Source of the DNA: Pseudomonas simiae
GTDB taxonomy: Bacteria > Pseudomonadota > Gammaproteobacteria > Pseudomonadales > Pseudomonadaceae
Assembly: GCF_900111895.1 (NCBI RefSeq)
Contig: NZ_FOKB01000001.1
Span: forward strand, 873,177-937,176
Reading direction: 5' to 3'
Length of the DNA: 64,000 nt
This document shows, in pieces, positions 52,452 to 61,398 of the stretch (position 1 is its first letter; each line of letters starts with the position of its first letter). A program made the position numbers and the translations under genes. Below the pieces are notes generated by a model. The model was not told the origin of the DNA, did not search any database, and worked only from the letters and a program-made list of their open reading frames with translations.

Positions 52452-53384
52452 ATGCGCTGGATTCTATTGTTATGCCTGGGCCTGAGCCTGCCCGCCCTGG
52501 CGGACCTCGACTACGCCCTCAAGCCCCGATTGATCGCCGATGACACCTGGCTGCTTGAAGGCAGCACCGACAATTTTGCCAAGGCCAATGGCGGCAATAT
52601 CGTCAACACCGCCTTCATTGTCACCGAGGCTGGCGTGGTGGTGATCGACACCGGGCCGTCGCGGCGCTATGGCGAAGCCATGCGCGAGGCCATCGCCCGC
52701 GTCACCCCCAAGCCGGTGACCCAGGTGCTGATTACCCACCATCACCCCGACCATGCGCTGGGCAACCAGGCCTTCAAGGACGTGCCCATCGGCGCCCTGG
52801 CCGAGACCACGCGGCTGCTGCACGAGCAGGGCGACGGCATGGCGGAAAATCTCTACCGCATGGTCGGCGACTGGATGCGCGGTACCGAGGTGGTATTGCC
52901 GACCCAGGTGCTGGAACCCGGTGTGCTGAGCGTCGGCCGCCACGACTTGCGCTTGCTCGCGCTCACCGGCCACACCGGCGCCGACCTGGCGATCTTCGAC
53001 CAGAGCACCGGCGTGCTGTTCGCCGGCGACCTGGTGTTTTACCAGCGCGCGCTCACCACCCCCAACAGCCCGGGGCTGGCGGTGTGGCTGGCCGACCTCG
53101 GCACCCTGCAAGCCTTGCCCTGGACCCTGATCGTGCCCGGCCATGGCCCGGTGGCCAGCGACGCGCAGCCCTTCACGCAGATGCGCGACTACCTGACCTG
53201 GCTCGATCAACTGCTGCGTGACGGCGCGGCCCACGGCAGCGACATGGCCGAGATGATCCGCAGCCCCATCCCTGAACGCTTCGCCACGATCAGCCTGAGC
53301 CGCTATGAACTGATTCGCAGCGTCAGCCACCTGTACCCGCGTTACGAGCGCGAACGGATGCAACGCGTGGATTCGGCGCGCTGA
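52452..53384 (+). CDS. Quinoprotein relay system zinc metallohydrolase
   Basis: A 310-residue exported MBL-fold protein, with signal peptide ending at PALADL. The metal motif THHHPDHALGNQAF is complete, with LTGHTGADLAIF and VPGHGPVAS supplying the further ligands. It follows the SoxYZ-like gene by 16 bases and has GAAGGAG before the ATG. The family (TIGR04558/04559) always accompanies the SoxYZ-like carrier in quinoprotein clusters and is thought to release the carrier-bound group, by analogy to sulfur relays. The longer open frame upstream is a shadow of the carrier gene. Confidence 0.86.
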   Translation: MRWILLLCLGLSLPALADLDYALKPRLIADDTWLLEGSTDNFAKANGGNIVNTAFIVTEAGVVVIDTGPSRRYGEAMREAIARVTPKPVTQVLITHHHPDHALGNQAFKDVPIGALAETTRLLHEQGDGMAENLYRMVGDWMRGTEVVLPTQVLEPGVLSVGRHDLRLLALTGHTGADLAIFDQSTGVLFAGDLVFYQRALTTPNSPGLAVWLADLGTLQALPWTLIVPGHGPVASDAQPFTQMRDYLTWLDQLLRDGAAHGSDMAEMIRSPIPERFATISLSRYELIRSVSHLYPRYERERMQRVDSAR

Positions 53385-53386
53385 CC

Positions 53387-53402
53387 CGCTACTAAGGAAC
53401 TA
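53387..53402 (+). promoter_or_regulatory. PQQ-cluster motif, site E (CGCTACTAAGGAACTA)
   Basis: A 12 of 16 match to the cluster consensus, 109 bases before the pedH ATG. The spacing is close to that of site D to pedF (106). It lies directly behind the metallohydrolase stop. Confidence 0.4.
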
Positions 53403-53463
53403 GCAAACTCGATACTGCGGTCAATTGTGACAACTGCCCCTGCGCCCAAGAATCTGCTCCAGA

Positions 53464-53480
53464 CCGGGAAAATTTCCCGG
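53464..53480. promoter_or_regulatory. Perfect repeat CCGGGAA-N3-TTCCCGG upstream of pedH
   Basis: CCGGGAA AAT TTCCCGG, with arms identical to the element before pedE. It ends 30 bases before the pedH ATG, hence probably in the leader or core promoter, in a position suited to repression. Confidence 0.55.
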
Positions 53481-53510
53481 GTATAACAAAAAACCGCAGA
53501 GGTAGCCGTC

Positions 53511-55286
53511 ATGACCCAACCCGCACGCCGCCAACCCTTCGCCTTGAGTGTGTTGCTCGGTGCCATCCTGTTGTCAGGCCAGGCCATGGCCTCGGTGACC
53601 GATGAGGAAATTCTCCAGGACCCGAAAAACCCCGGGCAGATCGTCACCAACGGCCTGGGCGTGCAGGGCCAGCGCTACAGCCCCCTCGACACCCTGAACG
53701 TCGATAACGTGAAGGAACTGCGACCGGTCTGGGCGTTTTCCTTTGGCGGCGAGAAGCAGCGTGGGCAACAGGCGCAGCCGATGATCAAGGATGGGGTGAT
53801 GTACCTCACCGGTTCCTACTCGCGGGTGTTCGCGGTGGATGCGCGCACCGGCAAGAAGCTCTGGCAGTACGATGCGCGTCTGCCCGATGACATTCGCCCG
53901 TGCTGTGACGTGATCAACCGTGGCGTGGCGCTGTACGGCGACCTGGTGTTCTTCGGCACCCTCGACGCCAAGCTGGTGGCGCTGAACAAAGACACCGGTA
54001 AAGTGGTGTGGAGCAAGAAAGTCGCCGACCACAAAGAAGGCTACTCCATCAGCGCCGCGCCCCTGGTGATCAACGGCAAGCTGATTACCGGTGTGGCCGG
54101 TGGCGAGTTCGGCGTGGTGGGCAAGATCGAAGCCTATGACCCGAAGAACGGTGAACTGCTTTGGAGTCGCCCGACGGTCGAAGGCCATATGGGCTACGTC
54201 TATAAAGACGGCAAGGCGGTTGAGAACGGTATCTCCGGTGGCGAGGCGGGCAAGACCTGGCCCGGAGATCTGTGGAAAACCGGCGGCGCCGCACCGTGGC
54301 TGGGCGGCTACTACGACCCGGAAACCAACCTGCTGCTGTTCGGTACCGGCAACCCGGCGCCGTGGAACTCGCACCTGCGCCCTGGCGACAACCTCTACTC
54401 GTCCTCGCGCCTGGCGCTGAACCCGGACGACGGCACCATCAAGTGGCACTTCCAGACCACGCCCCATGACGGCTGGGACTATGACGGCGTGAACGAGCTG
54501 GTCTCCTTCAACTACACGGAAGGTGGCAAAGAGATAAAAGCTGCCGCCACAGCCGACCGTAACGGCTTCTTCTACGTGCTTGATCGCACCAACGGCAAGT
54601 TCATTCGTGGTTTCCCGTTTGTCGACAAGATCACCTGGGCCACCGGCCTGGACAAGGACGGTCGGCCGATCTACAACGACGCCAGCCGCCCTGGCGCTCC
54701 GGGCAGCGAAGCCAAGGGCACCTCGGTGTTCGTCGCACCGGCGTTCCTGGGCGCGAAAAACTGGATGCCGATGGCCTATAACCGCGACACCGGGTTGTTC
54801 TACGTGCCGTCCAACGAGTGGGGCATGGACATGTGGAACGAAGGCATCGCCTACAAGAAGGGCGCGGCGTTCCTCGGTGCGGGCTTCACTATCAAACCAT
54901 TGAACGAAGACTATATCGGCGTGCTGCGCGCCATTGACCCGAAGACCGGCAAGGAAGTCTGGCGCCACAAGAACTTCGCGCCGCTGTGGGGCGGAGTGCT
55001 GACCACCAAGGGCAACCTGGTGTTCACAGGCACGCCGGAAGGCTTCCTGCAGGCGTTCAACGCCAAGACCGGCGAGAAAGTCTGGGAATTCCAGACCGGC
55101 TCCGGCGTGCTCGGCTCGCCTGTGACCTGGGAAATGGACGGCGAACAGTACGTCTCGGTGCTCTCGGGCTGGGGCGGTGCAGTGCCGTTGTGGGGCGGTG
55201 AAGTGGCCAAGCGCATCAAGGACTTCAACCAGGGCGGCATGCTCTGGACCTTCAAGCTGCCCAAAGAGCTGGTCGCCAAACACTGA
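53511..55286 (+). CDS. pedH: PQQ-dependent ethanol dehydrogenase, lanthanide type (PedH)
   Basis: A 591-residue periplasmic quinoprotein; signal peptide ending at QAMAS. The vicinal disulfide is Cys131-Cys132 (IRPCCDV). The metal-site strand reads [10 protein letters not shown]: catalytic Asp323 followed by Asp325, the extra carboxylate that marks lanthanide-dependent enzymes (XoxF, PedH). In pedE of this window the same position is Ser. It is about 40 residues shorter than PedE. AGAGG lies before the ATG. It is followed after 121 bp by the aldehyde dehydrogenase. Lanthanide dependence is inferred from this residue and context. Confidence 0.95.
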   Translation: MTQPARRQPFALSVLLGAILLSGQAMASVTDEEILQDPKNPGQIVTNGLGVQGQRYSPLDTLNVDNVKELRPVWAFSFGGEKQRGQQAQPMIKDGVMYLTGSYSRVFAVDARTGKKLWQYDARLPDDIRPCCDVINRGVALYGDLVFFGTLDAKLVALNKDTGKVVWSKKVADHKEGYSISAAPLVINGKLITGVAGGEFGVVGKIEAYDPKNGELLWSRPTVEGHMGYVYKDGKAVENGISGGEAGKTWPGDLWKTGGAAPWLGGYYDPETNLLLFGTGNPAPWNSHLRPGDNLYSSSRLALNPDDGTIKWHFQTTPHDGWDYDGVNELVSFNYTEGGKEIKAAATADRNGFFYVLDRTNGKFIRGFPFVDKITWATGLDKDGRPIYNDASRPGAPGSEAKGTSVFVAPAFLGAKNWMPMAYNRDTGLFYVPSNEWGMDMWNEGIAYKKGAAFLGAGFTIKPLNEDYIGVLRAIDPKTGKEVWRHKNFAPLWGGVLTTKGNLVFTGTPEGFLQAFNAKTGEKVWEFQTGSGVLGSPVTWEMDGEQYVSVLSGWGGAVPLWGGEVAKRIKDFNQGGMLWTFKLPKELVAKH

Positions 55287-55407
55287 ATCTACGACCAAAT
55301 GACAAGCGCCCCCCTGCCAACGGCGCATTCGCCCGGGAACGGGGGCTCTTTAACATCGGGTCATCGCCTGTTGACCGACAGGCCCGGACCCAGACAGAGG
55401 CTTTAAC

Positions 55408-56928
55408 ATGATCTACGCACAACCTGGCACCCCTGGCGCCATCGTCAGCTTTAAGCAGCGCTACGGTAATTACATCGGCGGTGAGTTCGTCGCCCCGCTC
55501 AGCGGTGAATACTTCACCAACACTTCGCCGGTGACCGGTGAAGTGATCGCCGAATTCCCGCGCTCCAACGCCGCCGATATCGACAAGGCCCTCGACGCTG
55601 CCCATGCCGCCGCCGACGCCTGGGGCAAAACCTCGCCTCAGGATCGCTCCCTGGTGCTGCTGAAAATCGCCGACCGTATCGAGCAGCACCTCGAAGTGCT
55701 GGCCGTGACCGAAAGTTGGGACAACGGCAAGGCCGTGCGCGAAACCCTCAACGCCGACGTGCCTCTGGCCGCTGACCACTTCCGCTACTTCGCTGGCTGC
55801 ATCCGCGCCCAGGAAGGCGGCGCCGCCGAGATCAACGAACACACCGCGGCCTATCACTTCCATGAGCCATTGGGCGTGGTCGGGCAGATCATTCCGTGGA
55901 ACTTCCCGCTGCTGATGGCCGCCTGGAAACTCGCCCCGGCCCTGGCCGCCGGTAACTGCATTGTGCTCAAGCCGGCCGAGCAGACGCCGCTGTCGATCAT
56001 GGTGTTTGCCGAATTGATCAATGACCTGCTGCCACCGGGCGTGCTGAACATCGTCCAGGGCTTTGGCCGCGAAGCCGGGGAGGCACTGGCCACCAGCAAG
56101 CGCATCGCCAAGATCGCATTCACCGGCTCGACCCCCATCGGTGCGCACATCATGCATGCCGCCGCCGAGAACCTCATTCCCTCCACCGTGGAACTGGGCG
56201 GCAAGTCGCCGAACATCTTCTTCGAAGACATCATGCAGGCCGAGCCGCAGTTCATCGAAAAAGCCGCCGAAGGCCTGGTGCTGGCGTTCTTCAACCAGGG
56301 CGAAGTGTGCACCTGCCCGTCGCGGGCGCTGGTGCAGGAGTCGATCTACGACGACTTCATGAAAGTGGTGATGAAGAAGATCGTCAAGATCAAGCGCGGC
56401 AACCCGCTGGACACCGAAACCATGGTTGGCGCCCAGGCGTCCGAGCAGCAATACGACAAGATCCTCTCCTACCTCAAGATCGCCCAGGAAGAGGGCGCCG
56501 AGCTGCTCACCGGCGGCGCAGCCGAGCGCCTGGAGGGCGACTTGTCCAGCGGTTACTACATCCAGCCGACCTTGCTCAAGGGCCACAACAAGATGCGCGT
56601 GTTCCAGGAAGAAATCTTCGGCCCGGTGGTGGGCATCACCACCTTCAAGGACGAAGCCGAAGCCCTGGCGATTGCCAATGACAGCGAGTTCGGCCTCGGC
56701 GCCGGGCTGTGGACCCGCGACATCAACCGTGCCTACCGCATGGGCCGGGCGATCAAGGCCGGGCGCGTGTGGACCAACTGTTATCACCTGTACCCGGCGC
56801 ATGCGGCGTTTGGCGGCTACAAGAAGTCGGGCGTGGGGCGTGAGAACCACAAGATGATGCTCGATCACTACCAGCAGACCAAGAATTTGCTGGTGAGCTA
56901 CGACATCAATCCGCTGGGTTTCTTCTAA
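55408..56928 (+). CDS. exaC: NAD-dependent acetaldehyde dehydrogenase (ExaC/PedI type)
   Basis: A 506-residue aldehyde dehydrogenase. Catalytic Cys in [14 protein letters not shown], general base Glu in [12 protein letters not shown], and NAD site [22 protein letters not shown]. It oxidises the aldehyde made by PedE and PedH, in the cytoplasm. CAGAGG precedes the ATG. It is followed by a REP-like terminator, so the pqqA gene beyond has its own promoter. The cluster motif is not seen directly before this gene, suggesting cotranscription with pedH or an unrecognised site. Confidence 0.94.
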   Translation: MIYAQPGTPGAIVSFKQRYGNYIGGEFVAPLSGEYFTNTSPVTGEVIAEFPRSNAADIDKALDAAHAAADAWGKTSPQDRSLVLLKIADRIEQHLEVLAVTESWDNGKAVRETLNADVPLAADHFRYFAGCIRAQEGGAAEINEHTAAYHFHEPLGVVGQIIPWNFPLLMAAWKLAPALAAGNCIVLKPAEQTPLSIMVFAELINDLLPPGVLNIVQGFGREAGEALATSKRIAKIAFTGSTPIGAHIMHAAAENLIPSTVELGGKSPNIFFEDIMQAEPQFIEKAAEGLVLAFFNQGEVCTCPSRALVQESIYDDFMKVVMKKIVKIKRGNPLDTETMVGAQASEQQYDKILSYLKIAQEEGAELLTGGAAERLEGDLSSGYYIQPTLLKGHNKMRVFQEEIFGPVVGITTFKDEAEALAIANDSEFGLGAGLWTRDINRAYRMGRAIKAGRVWTNCYHLYPAHAAFGGYKKSGVGRENHKMMLDHYQQTKNLLVSYDINPLGFF

Positions 56929-56952
56929 CCCTCTGACTGCAATGCGGTCTCC

Positions 56953-57000
56953 TGTGGGAGGGGCGGTGCGACGATTCGACTTGCTCCCTCCCACATTTTG
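56953..57000 (+). terminator. Terminator-like hairpin after exaC
   Basis: TGTGGGAGGG and CCCTCCCACA form a 10-bp stem with a 23-base loop, followed by TTTTG. It lies about 25 bases after the exaC stop. The pattern is a REP half-pair doing terminator duty. Confidence 0.55.
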
Positions 57001-57036
57001 CTCCCTGTACATTCGCGACTAATGCAGTGCGGCATT

Positions 57037-57052
57037 TACTTCGAAAGTAGCA
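57037..57052 (+). promoter_or_regulatory. PQQ-cluster motif, site F (TACTTCGAAAGTAGCA)
   Basis: A 12 of 16 match to the cluster consensus, 73 bases before pqqA; the right half AAGTAGCA is exact. A palindrome CCGGAATCTTCCGG follows at 57090-57103, resembling but not equal to the pedE/pedH repeat. Confidence 0.4.
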
Positions 57053-57124
57053 TTCGCCCCCCCATCCCCCCCATGCATTAATGCCCATACCGGAATCTTC
57101 CGGCACAACAAGAGGACTCTCCCT

Positions 57125-57196
57125 ATGTGGACCAAACCCGCCTTCACCGACCTGCGTATCGGCTTCGAAGTGACCATGTACTTCGCCAGCCGCTGA
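57125..57196 (+). CDS. pqqA: PQQ precursor peptide PqqA (orphan copy)
   Basis: A 23-residue precursor peptide of pyrroloquinoline quinone, starting MWTKPAF and containing the conserved Glu15-Val-Thr-Met-Tyr19, whose Glu and Tyr are joined and turned into PQQ by PqqE and others. Length and sequence match Pseudomonas PqqA. AAGAGGA lies eight bases upstream. No pqqB-E genes follow here, so the maturation enzymes must be elsewhere, and this is probably a second, alcohol-inducible copy. A 9-bp hairpin follows the stop. Confidence 0.9.
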   Translation: MWTKPAFTDLRIGFEVTMYFASR

Positions 57197-57203
57197 TCCA
57201 TCT

Positions 57204-57226
57204 CCGGCCAGCCTTGTGCTGGCCGG
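57204..57226. terminator. Hairpin following pqqA
   Basis: CCGGCCAGC and GCTGGCCGG form a perfect 9-bp stem with a 5-base loop, eight bases after the pqqA stop. No T-run. It would protect a short, abundant pqqA message or reduce read-through into ercA. Confidence 0.7.
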
Positions 57227-57322
57227 TGCGGTATTGGGAATGACCCTTTGGTCTGATTGCATTCGCCTGTGAATGGGTTAGTGTGAAGCGCATCTACCAA
57301 AATAATAACAACAGGCTTTCCA

Positions 57323-58486
57323 ATGAGCCCAAATCTGAGCCTCCTGCGTAAATTCGTCTCGCCTGAAATCATCTTTGGTGCCGGCTGTCGGCATAACGTC
57401 GGTAACTATGCCAAGACCTTTGGCGCGCGCAAGGTGTTGGTGGTCAGCGACCCCGGGGTGATCGCCGCCGGTTGGGTCGCCGATGTGGAAGCCAGCCTGC
57501 AAGCCATCGGCATCGACTATTGCCTGTACAGCGCCGTGTCGCCCAACCCGCGCGTTGAAGAAGTGATGCTCGGCGCCGAGGTGTACCGCGAAAACCACTG
57601 CGACGTGATCGTGGCCATTGGCGGCGGCAGCCCCATGGACTGCGGCAAGGCCATCGGCATTGTGGTCGCCCATGGGCGCTGCATCCTCGAGTTCGAAGGC
57701 GTGGACACCATTCGTGTGCCGAGCCCACCGTTGATCCTGATCCCCACCACCGCCGGCACGTCGGCGGATGTCTCGCAGTTCGTGATCATTTCCAATCAGC
57801 AGGAACGCATGAAGTTCTCCATCGTCAGTAAGGCGGTGGTGCCGGATGTGTCGCTGATTGACCCGGAAACTACGGCGAGCATGGACCCGTTCCTGTCCGC
57901 CTGTACCGGCATCGACGCGCTGGTGCATGCCATCGAGGCGTTCGTGTCTACCGGCCACGGCCCGCTGACCGATCCCCATGCGCTGGAAGCCATGCGCCTG
58001 ATCAACGGCAACCTGGTGCAGATGATCGCCAACCCCGGTGACATTGCCCTGCGCGAGAAGATCATGCTCGGCAGCATGCAGGCCGGCCTGGCGTTCTCCA
58101 ATGCAATCCTCGGCGCGGTGCATGCCATGTCTCACAGCCTCGGCGGGTTTCTCGACCTGCCCCACGGGCTATGCAACGCAGTGCTGGTGGAGCATGTGGT
58201 GGCGTTCAACTACAACTCGGCGCCGGAGCGCTTCAAGGTGATCGCCGAGACCTTTGGCATCGATTGCCGGGGCCTCAGCCATCGGCAGGTTTGCGCGCGG
58301 CTGGTGGAGCATCTGATTGCACTGAAACACGCCATCGGCTTTCACGAAACCCTCGGTTTGCATGGGGTGCGCGTGGCGGATATTCCGTTCCTGTCCCGGC
58401 ATGCGATGCACGACCCGTGCATCCTCACTAACCCGCGCGAGTCCAGCCAGCGTGACGTCGAGGTCGTGTATGGCGAAGCGCTCTGA
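57323..58486 (+). CDS. ercA: Iron-containing alcohol dehydrogenase ErcA
   Basis: A 387-residue group III alcohol dehydrogenase. NAD-binding GGGSPMDCGKAIG, metal ligands in HAMSHSLGGFLDLPHGLCNAV, and PTTAGTSADVSQF are all present. In P. aeruginosa ErcA is needed for regulation of ethanol oxidation, and in P. putida the homologue for growth on primary alcohols, so a signalling role for its product is likely. The downstream kinase gene starts 17 bases before its stop. Confidence 0.92.
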   Translation: MSPNLSLLRKFVSPEIIFGAGCRHNVGNYAKTFGARKVLVVSDPGVIAAGWVADVEASLQAIGIDYCLYSAVSPNPRVEEVMLGAEVYRENHCDVIVAIGGGSPMDCGKAIGIVVAHGRCILEFEGVDTIRVPSPPLILIPTTAGTSADVSQFVIISNQQERMKFSIVSKAVVPDVSLIDPETTASMDPFLSACTGIDALVHAIEAFVSTGHGPLTDPHALEAMRLINGNLVQMIANPGDIALREKIMLGSMQAGLAFSNAILGAVHAMSHSLGGFLDLPHGLCNAVLVEHVVAFNYNSAPERFKVIAETFGIDCRGLSHRQVCARLVEHLIALKHAIGFHETLGLHGVRVADIPFLSRHAMHDPCILTNPRESSQRDVEVVYGEAL

Positions 58487-59840
58487 AGATCAGCAACAGG
58501 CCCTGGCCGGGCTGCTGGGCCTGGGCAATCACTCGGCGCGCAAGAGCCACTACCCGGAACTCACCGCGCGTCTCGACGAACTGGAGGCCGAGCGCAACCG
58601 CTATATCCGTCTCAACGATGAGCTGGAGCAGCGCGTGGCGGTGCGCACCGATGAACTGCTGGAAGCCAACCGTAACCTGCAACAGCAGATTGCCCAGCGC
58701 GAGCAGGTCGAGCAGGAGTTGCGCGATGCGCGCGACGCCGCCGAGGCTGCCAACCGCAGCAAGGATAAATACCTCGCCGCCGCCAGCCACGACCTGCTGC
58801 AACCGCTTAACGCGGCGCGGTTGCTGATCTCGACCCTGCGCGAACGCAACTTGCCCAGCGTCGAGCAGGTGCTGGTGGAACGTACGCACCAGGCCCTGGA
58901 AGGCGCCGAGGATTTGCTCACCGACCTGTTGGATATTTCGCGGCTCGATCAGGCGGCGGTCAAGCCCGACGTGGCGCTGTATCGCCTGGATGAGCTGTTT
59001 GCGCCGCTGGTCTCGGAGTTCCAGTCGGTGGCGCTGGCGGCCGGCCTCAACCTGCGCGCGCGCACCGGCCATTATGCGATTCGCACCGACTTGCGCCTGG
59101 TGACGCGAATCCTGCGCAACTTCCTCAGCAACGCCTGCCGCTACACCGACGAGGGCTGCATCCTGCTCGGCGCACGCCGCCGTGGCGATTGCCTGCGCCT
59201 GGAGGTGTGGGACACCGGGCGCGGCATCGCGGCCGACCGGCTCGACGCGATCTTCCTTGAATTCAACCAGCTCGATGTCGGCCGTGCTTCGGACCGCAAA
59301 GGCGTGGGGCTGGGCCTGGCGATTGTCGAGCGCATCGCCGAGATCCTCGGCTACCCAGTGGCGGTCCGTTCGTGGCCGGGGCGTGGCTCGATGTTCAGTA
59401 TCGAGGTGCCCATCAGCGAAGAGATGCCCCTGGCGATCAGCCAACTGCCGGTGCTACCGACCACGGGCAACCCGCTGCCGGGGCGGCGCCTGCTGGTGAT
59501 CGATAACGAGGTGAGCATCCTCGACAGCATGCGCGCCCTGCTGGCGCAGTGGGGCTGTGAGGTGATCACCGCCACCGACCAGGCCGGGGCGTTGCTGGCG
59601 TTGCAAGGCAGGGCGCCGGAGCTGATCCTCGCCGACTACCACCTCGACCACGGCGTGGTGGGCTGTGCGGTGGTCAAGCACCTGCGCGAGCATTTCGCGC
59701 AGAACATCCCCGCCGTGATCATCACCGCCGACCGCACCGACCAGTGCCGTCGCGTGCTGCGCCGCCTGGACGCGCCGTTGTTGAACAAACCGCTCAAGCC
59801 CGGCAAGTTGCGGGCGGTATTGAGCCAGTTATTGACCTAG
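58470..59840 (+). CDS. ercS: Hybrid sensor histidine kinase ErcS
   Basis: A 456-residue cytoplasmic hybrid kinase: N-terminal coiled coil (30-95), HisKA with His107 in ASHDLLQPLNAARL, HATPase (NFLSNACRYT, GLGLAIVERIAEILG), and a C-terminal receiver with Asp in LILADYHLDH and Lys in LLNKPLKPG. It is a close paralogue of the C-terminal two-thirds of PedS1/ErcS' but lacks the PAS domain. The ATG at 58470 overlaps ercA by 17 bases; a longer frame is a shadow. It probably acts with ErcA in one signalling step. Confidence 0.88.
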   Translation: MAKRSEDQQQALAGLLGLGNHSARKSHYPELTARLDELEAERNRYIRLNDELEQRVAVRTDELLEANRNLQQQIAQREQVEQELRDARDAAEAANRSKDKYLAAASHDLLQPLNAARLLISTLRERNLPSVEQVLVERTHQALEGAEDLLTDLLDISRLDQAAVKPDVALYRLDELFAPLVSEFQSVALAAGLNLRARTGHYAIRTDLRLVTRILRNFLSNACRYTDEGCILLGARRRGDCLRLEVWDTGRGIAADRLDAIFLEFNQLDVGRASDRKGVGLGLAIVERIAEILGYPVAVRSWPGRGSMFSIEVPISEEMPLAISQLPVLPTTGNPLPGRRLLVIDNEVSILDSMRALLAQWGCEVITATDQAGALLALQGRAPELILADYHLDHGVVGCAVVKHLREHFAQNIPAVIITADRTDQCRRVLRRLDAPLLNKPLKPGKLRAVLSQLLT

Positions 59841-59919
59841 GGTCTTGATACCCGTCAACACCCGTTGCGGCGCTTTGCCCCATGCTGCGGGCCTGATTCA
59901 GAGCCCGACGGAGCCCGCC

Positions 59920-61398
59920 ATGAACGCCCCCGCAACAACCGCAGCATCCTTCAAGTTGCCCCTGGGCCTGGTGATCGGCGTACTGGTGATGGTCGGCGTG
60001 CTGCTGTTGCCGCTGCCCGCCGACCTGCCGGTAGCCGGGCAGCGCATGCTGGCGATCCTCGCGTTTGCCGTGGTGGTGTGGATCACCGAGGCGGTGTCTT
60101 ATGAAGCCAGCGCGATCATGATCACCTCGCTCATGGCGTTTTTGCTCGGCACGGCGCCGTCGCTGCAAGACCCCACGCACCTGATCGGCTCCAGCCCGGC
60201 CATCAGCATGGCACTCACCGGCTTTTCAAATCCGGCGCTGGCGCTGGTGGCGGGCGCGTTGTTCATCGCGGCGGCGATGACCCACACCGGCCTGGACCGG
60301 CGCATCGCCCTGGTGACCCTGACCCGCGTCGGCACCAGCACCCGCGGCATTCTGCTGGGGGCGATTGCGGTGACGATCCTGCTCAGCCTCGTCGTCCCCA
60401 GCGCCACCGCGCGCAGCGCTTGTGTGGTGCCGATCATGATGGGCGTGGTCGCAGCGTTCGGCGTGGACAAACGCTCCAATATCGCCGCCGGCCTGATGAT
60501 CGTGGTGGCCCAGGGCACCAGTATCTGGAACGTCGGTATCCAGACCGCCGCCGCGCAAAACCTGCTGACCGTGGGCTTTATGGACAAGATGCTCGGCCAG
60601 CGCGTGTCGTGGATCGACTGGCTGATCGCCGGCGCACCGTGGGCGGTGATCATGTCGGCGGTGTTGCTGTTCCTGGTAATCAAGCTGTTACCGCCGGAAA
60701 CCGACAGCATCCCGGGCGGCAAGGAGGCCGTGGCCCAATCCCTGGTAGACATCGGTCCGATGACCGGGCCGCAGAAACGTTTGCTGACAGTGTCGGTGCT
60801 GTTGCTGTTGGCGTGGGCGACGGAAGGGCGCCTGCACCCTTTCGACACCACCTCGACCACTTACGCCGGGCTGGTGTTCCTGCTGCTGCCGGGGGTTGGA
60901 GTGATGACCTGGAAGGACGTGCAATCGCGCATTCCATGGGGCACCGTGATTGTGTTCGGCGTTGGGATCAGCCTTGGTACGGCGCTGCTGACCACTCAGG
61001 CCGGGCAATGGCTGGGCTCCCAGGTGGTGGCGCACACCGGCCTTGATCAGGTCGGGCCGCTGGGGGTGTTTGCGATCCTGGGGGCGTTTCTGATTGTGAT
61101 CCACCTGGGCTTTGCCAGCGCCACGGCGCTGACTTCGGCGCTGTTGCCGATCCTGATTGCCGTGCTGCAGACCTTGCCGGGGGAGTTCAACCGGTTGGGC
61201 ATGACCATGCTGTTGGGGTTTGTGATGAGCTACGGGTTTATCCTGCCGATCAATGCGCCGCAGAACATGGTGTGCCTGGGGACCGGGACGTTTACGGCAC
61301 GGCAGTTCGCCAAGGTGGGGATTTTGGTGACGTTGATCGGGTATGGGTTGATGTTGGTGTTTGCGGCGACTTACTGGAGTTGGCTCGGTTGGATCTGA
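59920..61398 (+). CDS. SLC13/DASS family anion:sodium symporter
   Basis: A 492-residue permease with about 11-12 membrane helices. DASS hallmarks are VWITEAVSYEASAIMI, SNPALALVAGALFIAAAM and the two binding loops ARSACVVPIMMG and FILPINAPQNMVCLGTG. Substrates in this family are dicarboxylates, citrate or sulfate. It follows ercS by 80 bases in the same direction and may be co-regulated with the alcohol cluster, for instance to handle acetate-derived dicarboxylates. The ATG at 59920 is preceded by GACGGAG. Confidence 0.87.
   Translation: MNAPATTAASFKLPLGLVIGVLVMVGVLLLPLPADLPVAGQRMLAILAFAVVVWITEAVSYEASAIMITSLMAFLLGTAPSLQDPTHLIGSSPAISMALTGFSNPALALVAGALFIAAAMTHTGLDRRIALVTLTRVGTSTRGILLGAIAVTILLSLVVPSATARSACVVPIMMGVVAAFGVDKRSNIAAGLMIVVAQGTSIWNVGIQTAAAQNLLTVGFMDKMLGQRVSWIDWLIAGAPWAVIMSAVLLFLVIKLLPPETDSIPGGKEAVAQSLVDIGPMTGPQKRLLTVSVLLLLAWATEGRLHPFDTTSTTYAGLVFLLLPGVGVMTWKDVQSRIPWGTVIVFGVGISLGTALLTTQAGQWLGSQVVAHTGLDQVGPLGVFAILGAFLIVIHLGFASATALTSALLPILIAVLQTLPGEFNRLGMTMLLGFVMSYGFILPINAPQNMVCLGTGTFTARQFAKVGILVTLIGYGLMLVFAATYWSWLGWI

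Noticed and set aside
53574..55328. Long minus-strand frame opposite pedH
   Set aside because: Antisense shadow of a well-supported dehydrogenase.
55305..55350. GCCCCC/GGGGGC terminator after pedH
   Set aside because: The stem is short with a 27-base loop and bulge; too weak to call.
57090..57103. CCGGAATCTTCCGG before pqqA as a third copy of the pedE/pedH repeat
   Set aside because: Arm sequence and spacer differ (CCGGAA-N2-TTCCGG), so it is at best a relative; kept as a note only.
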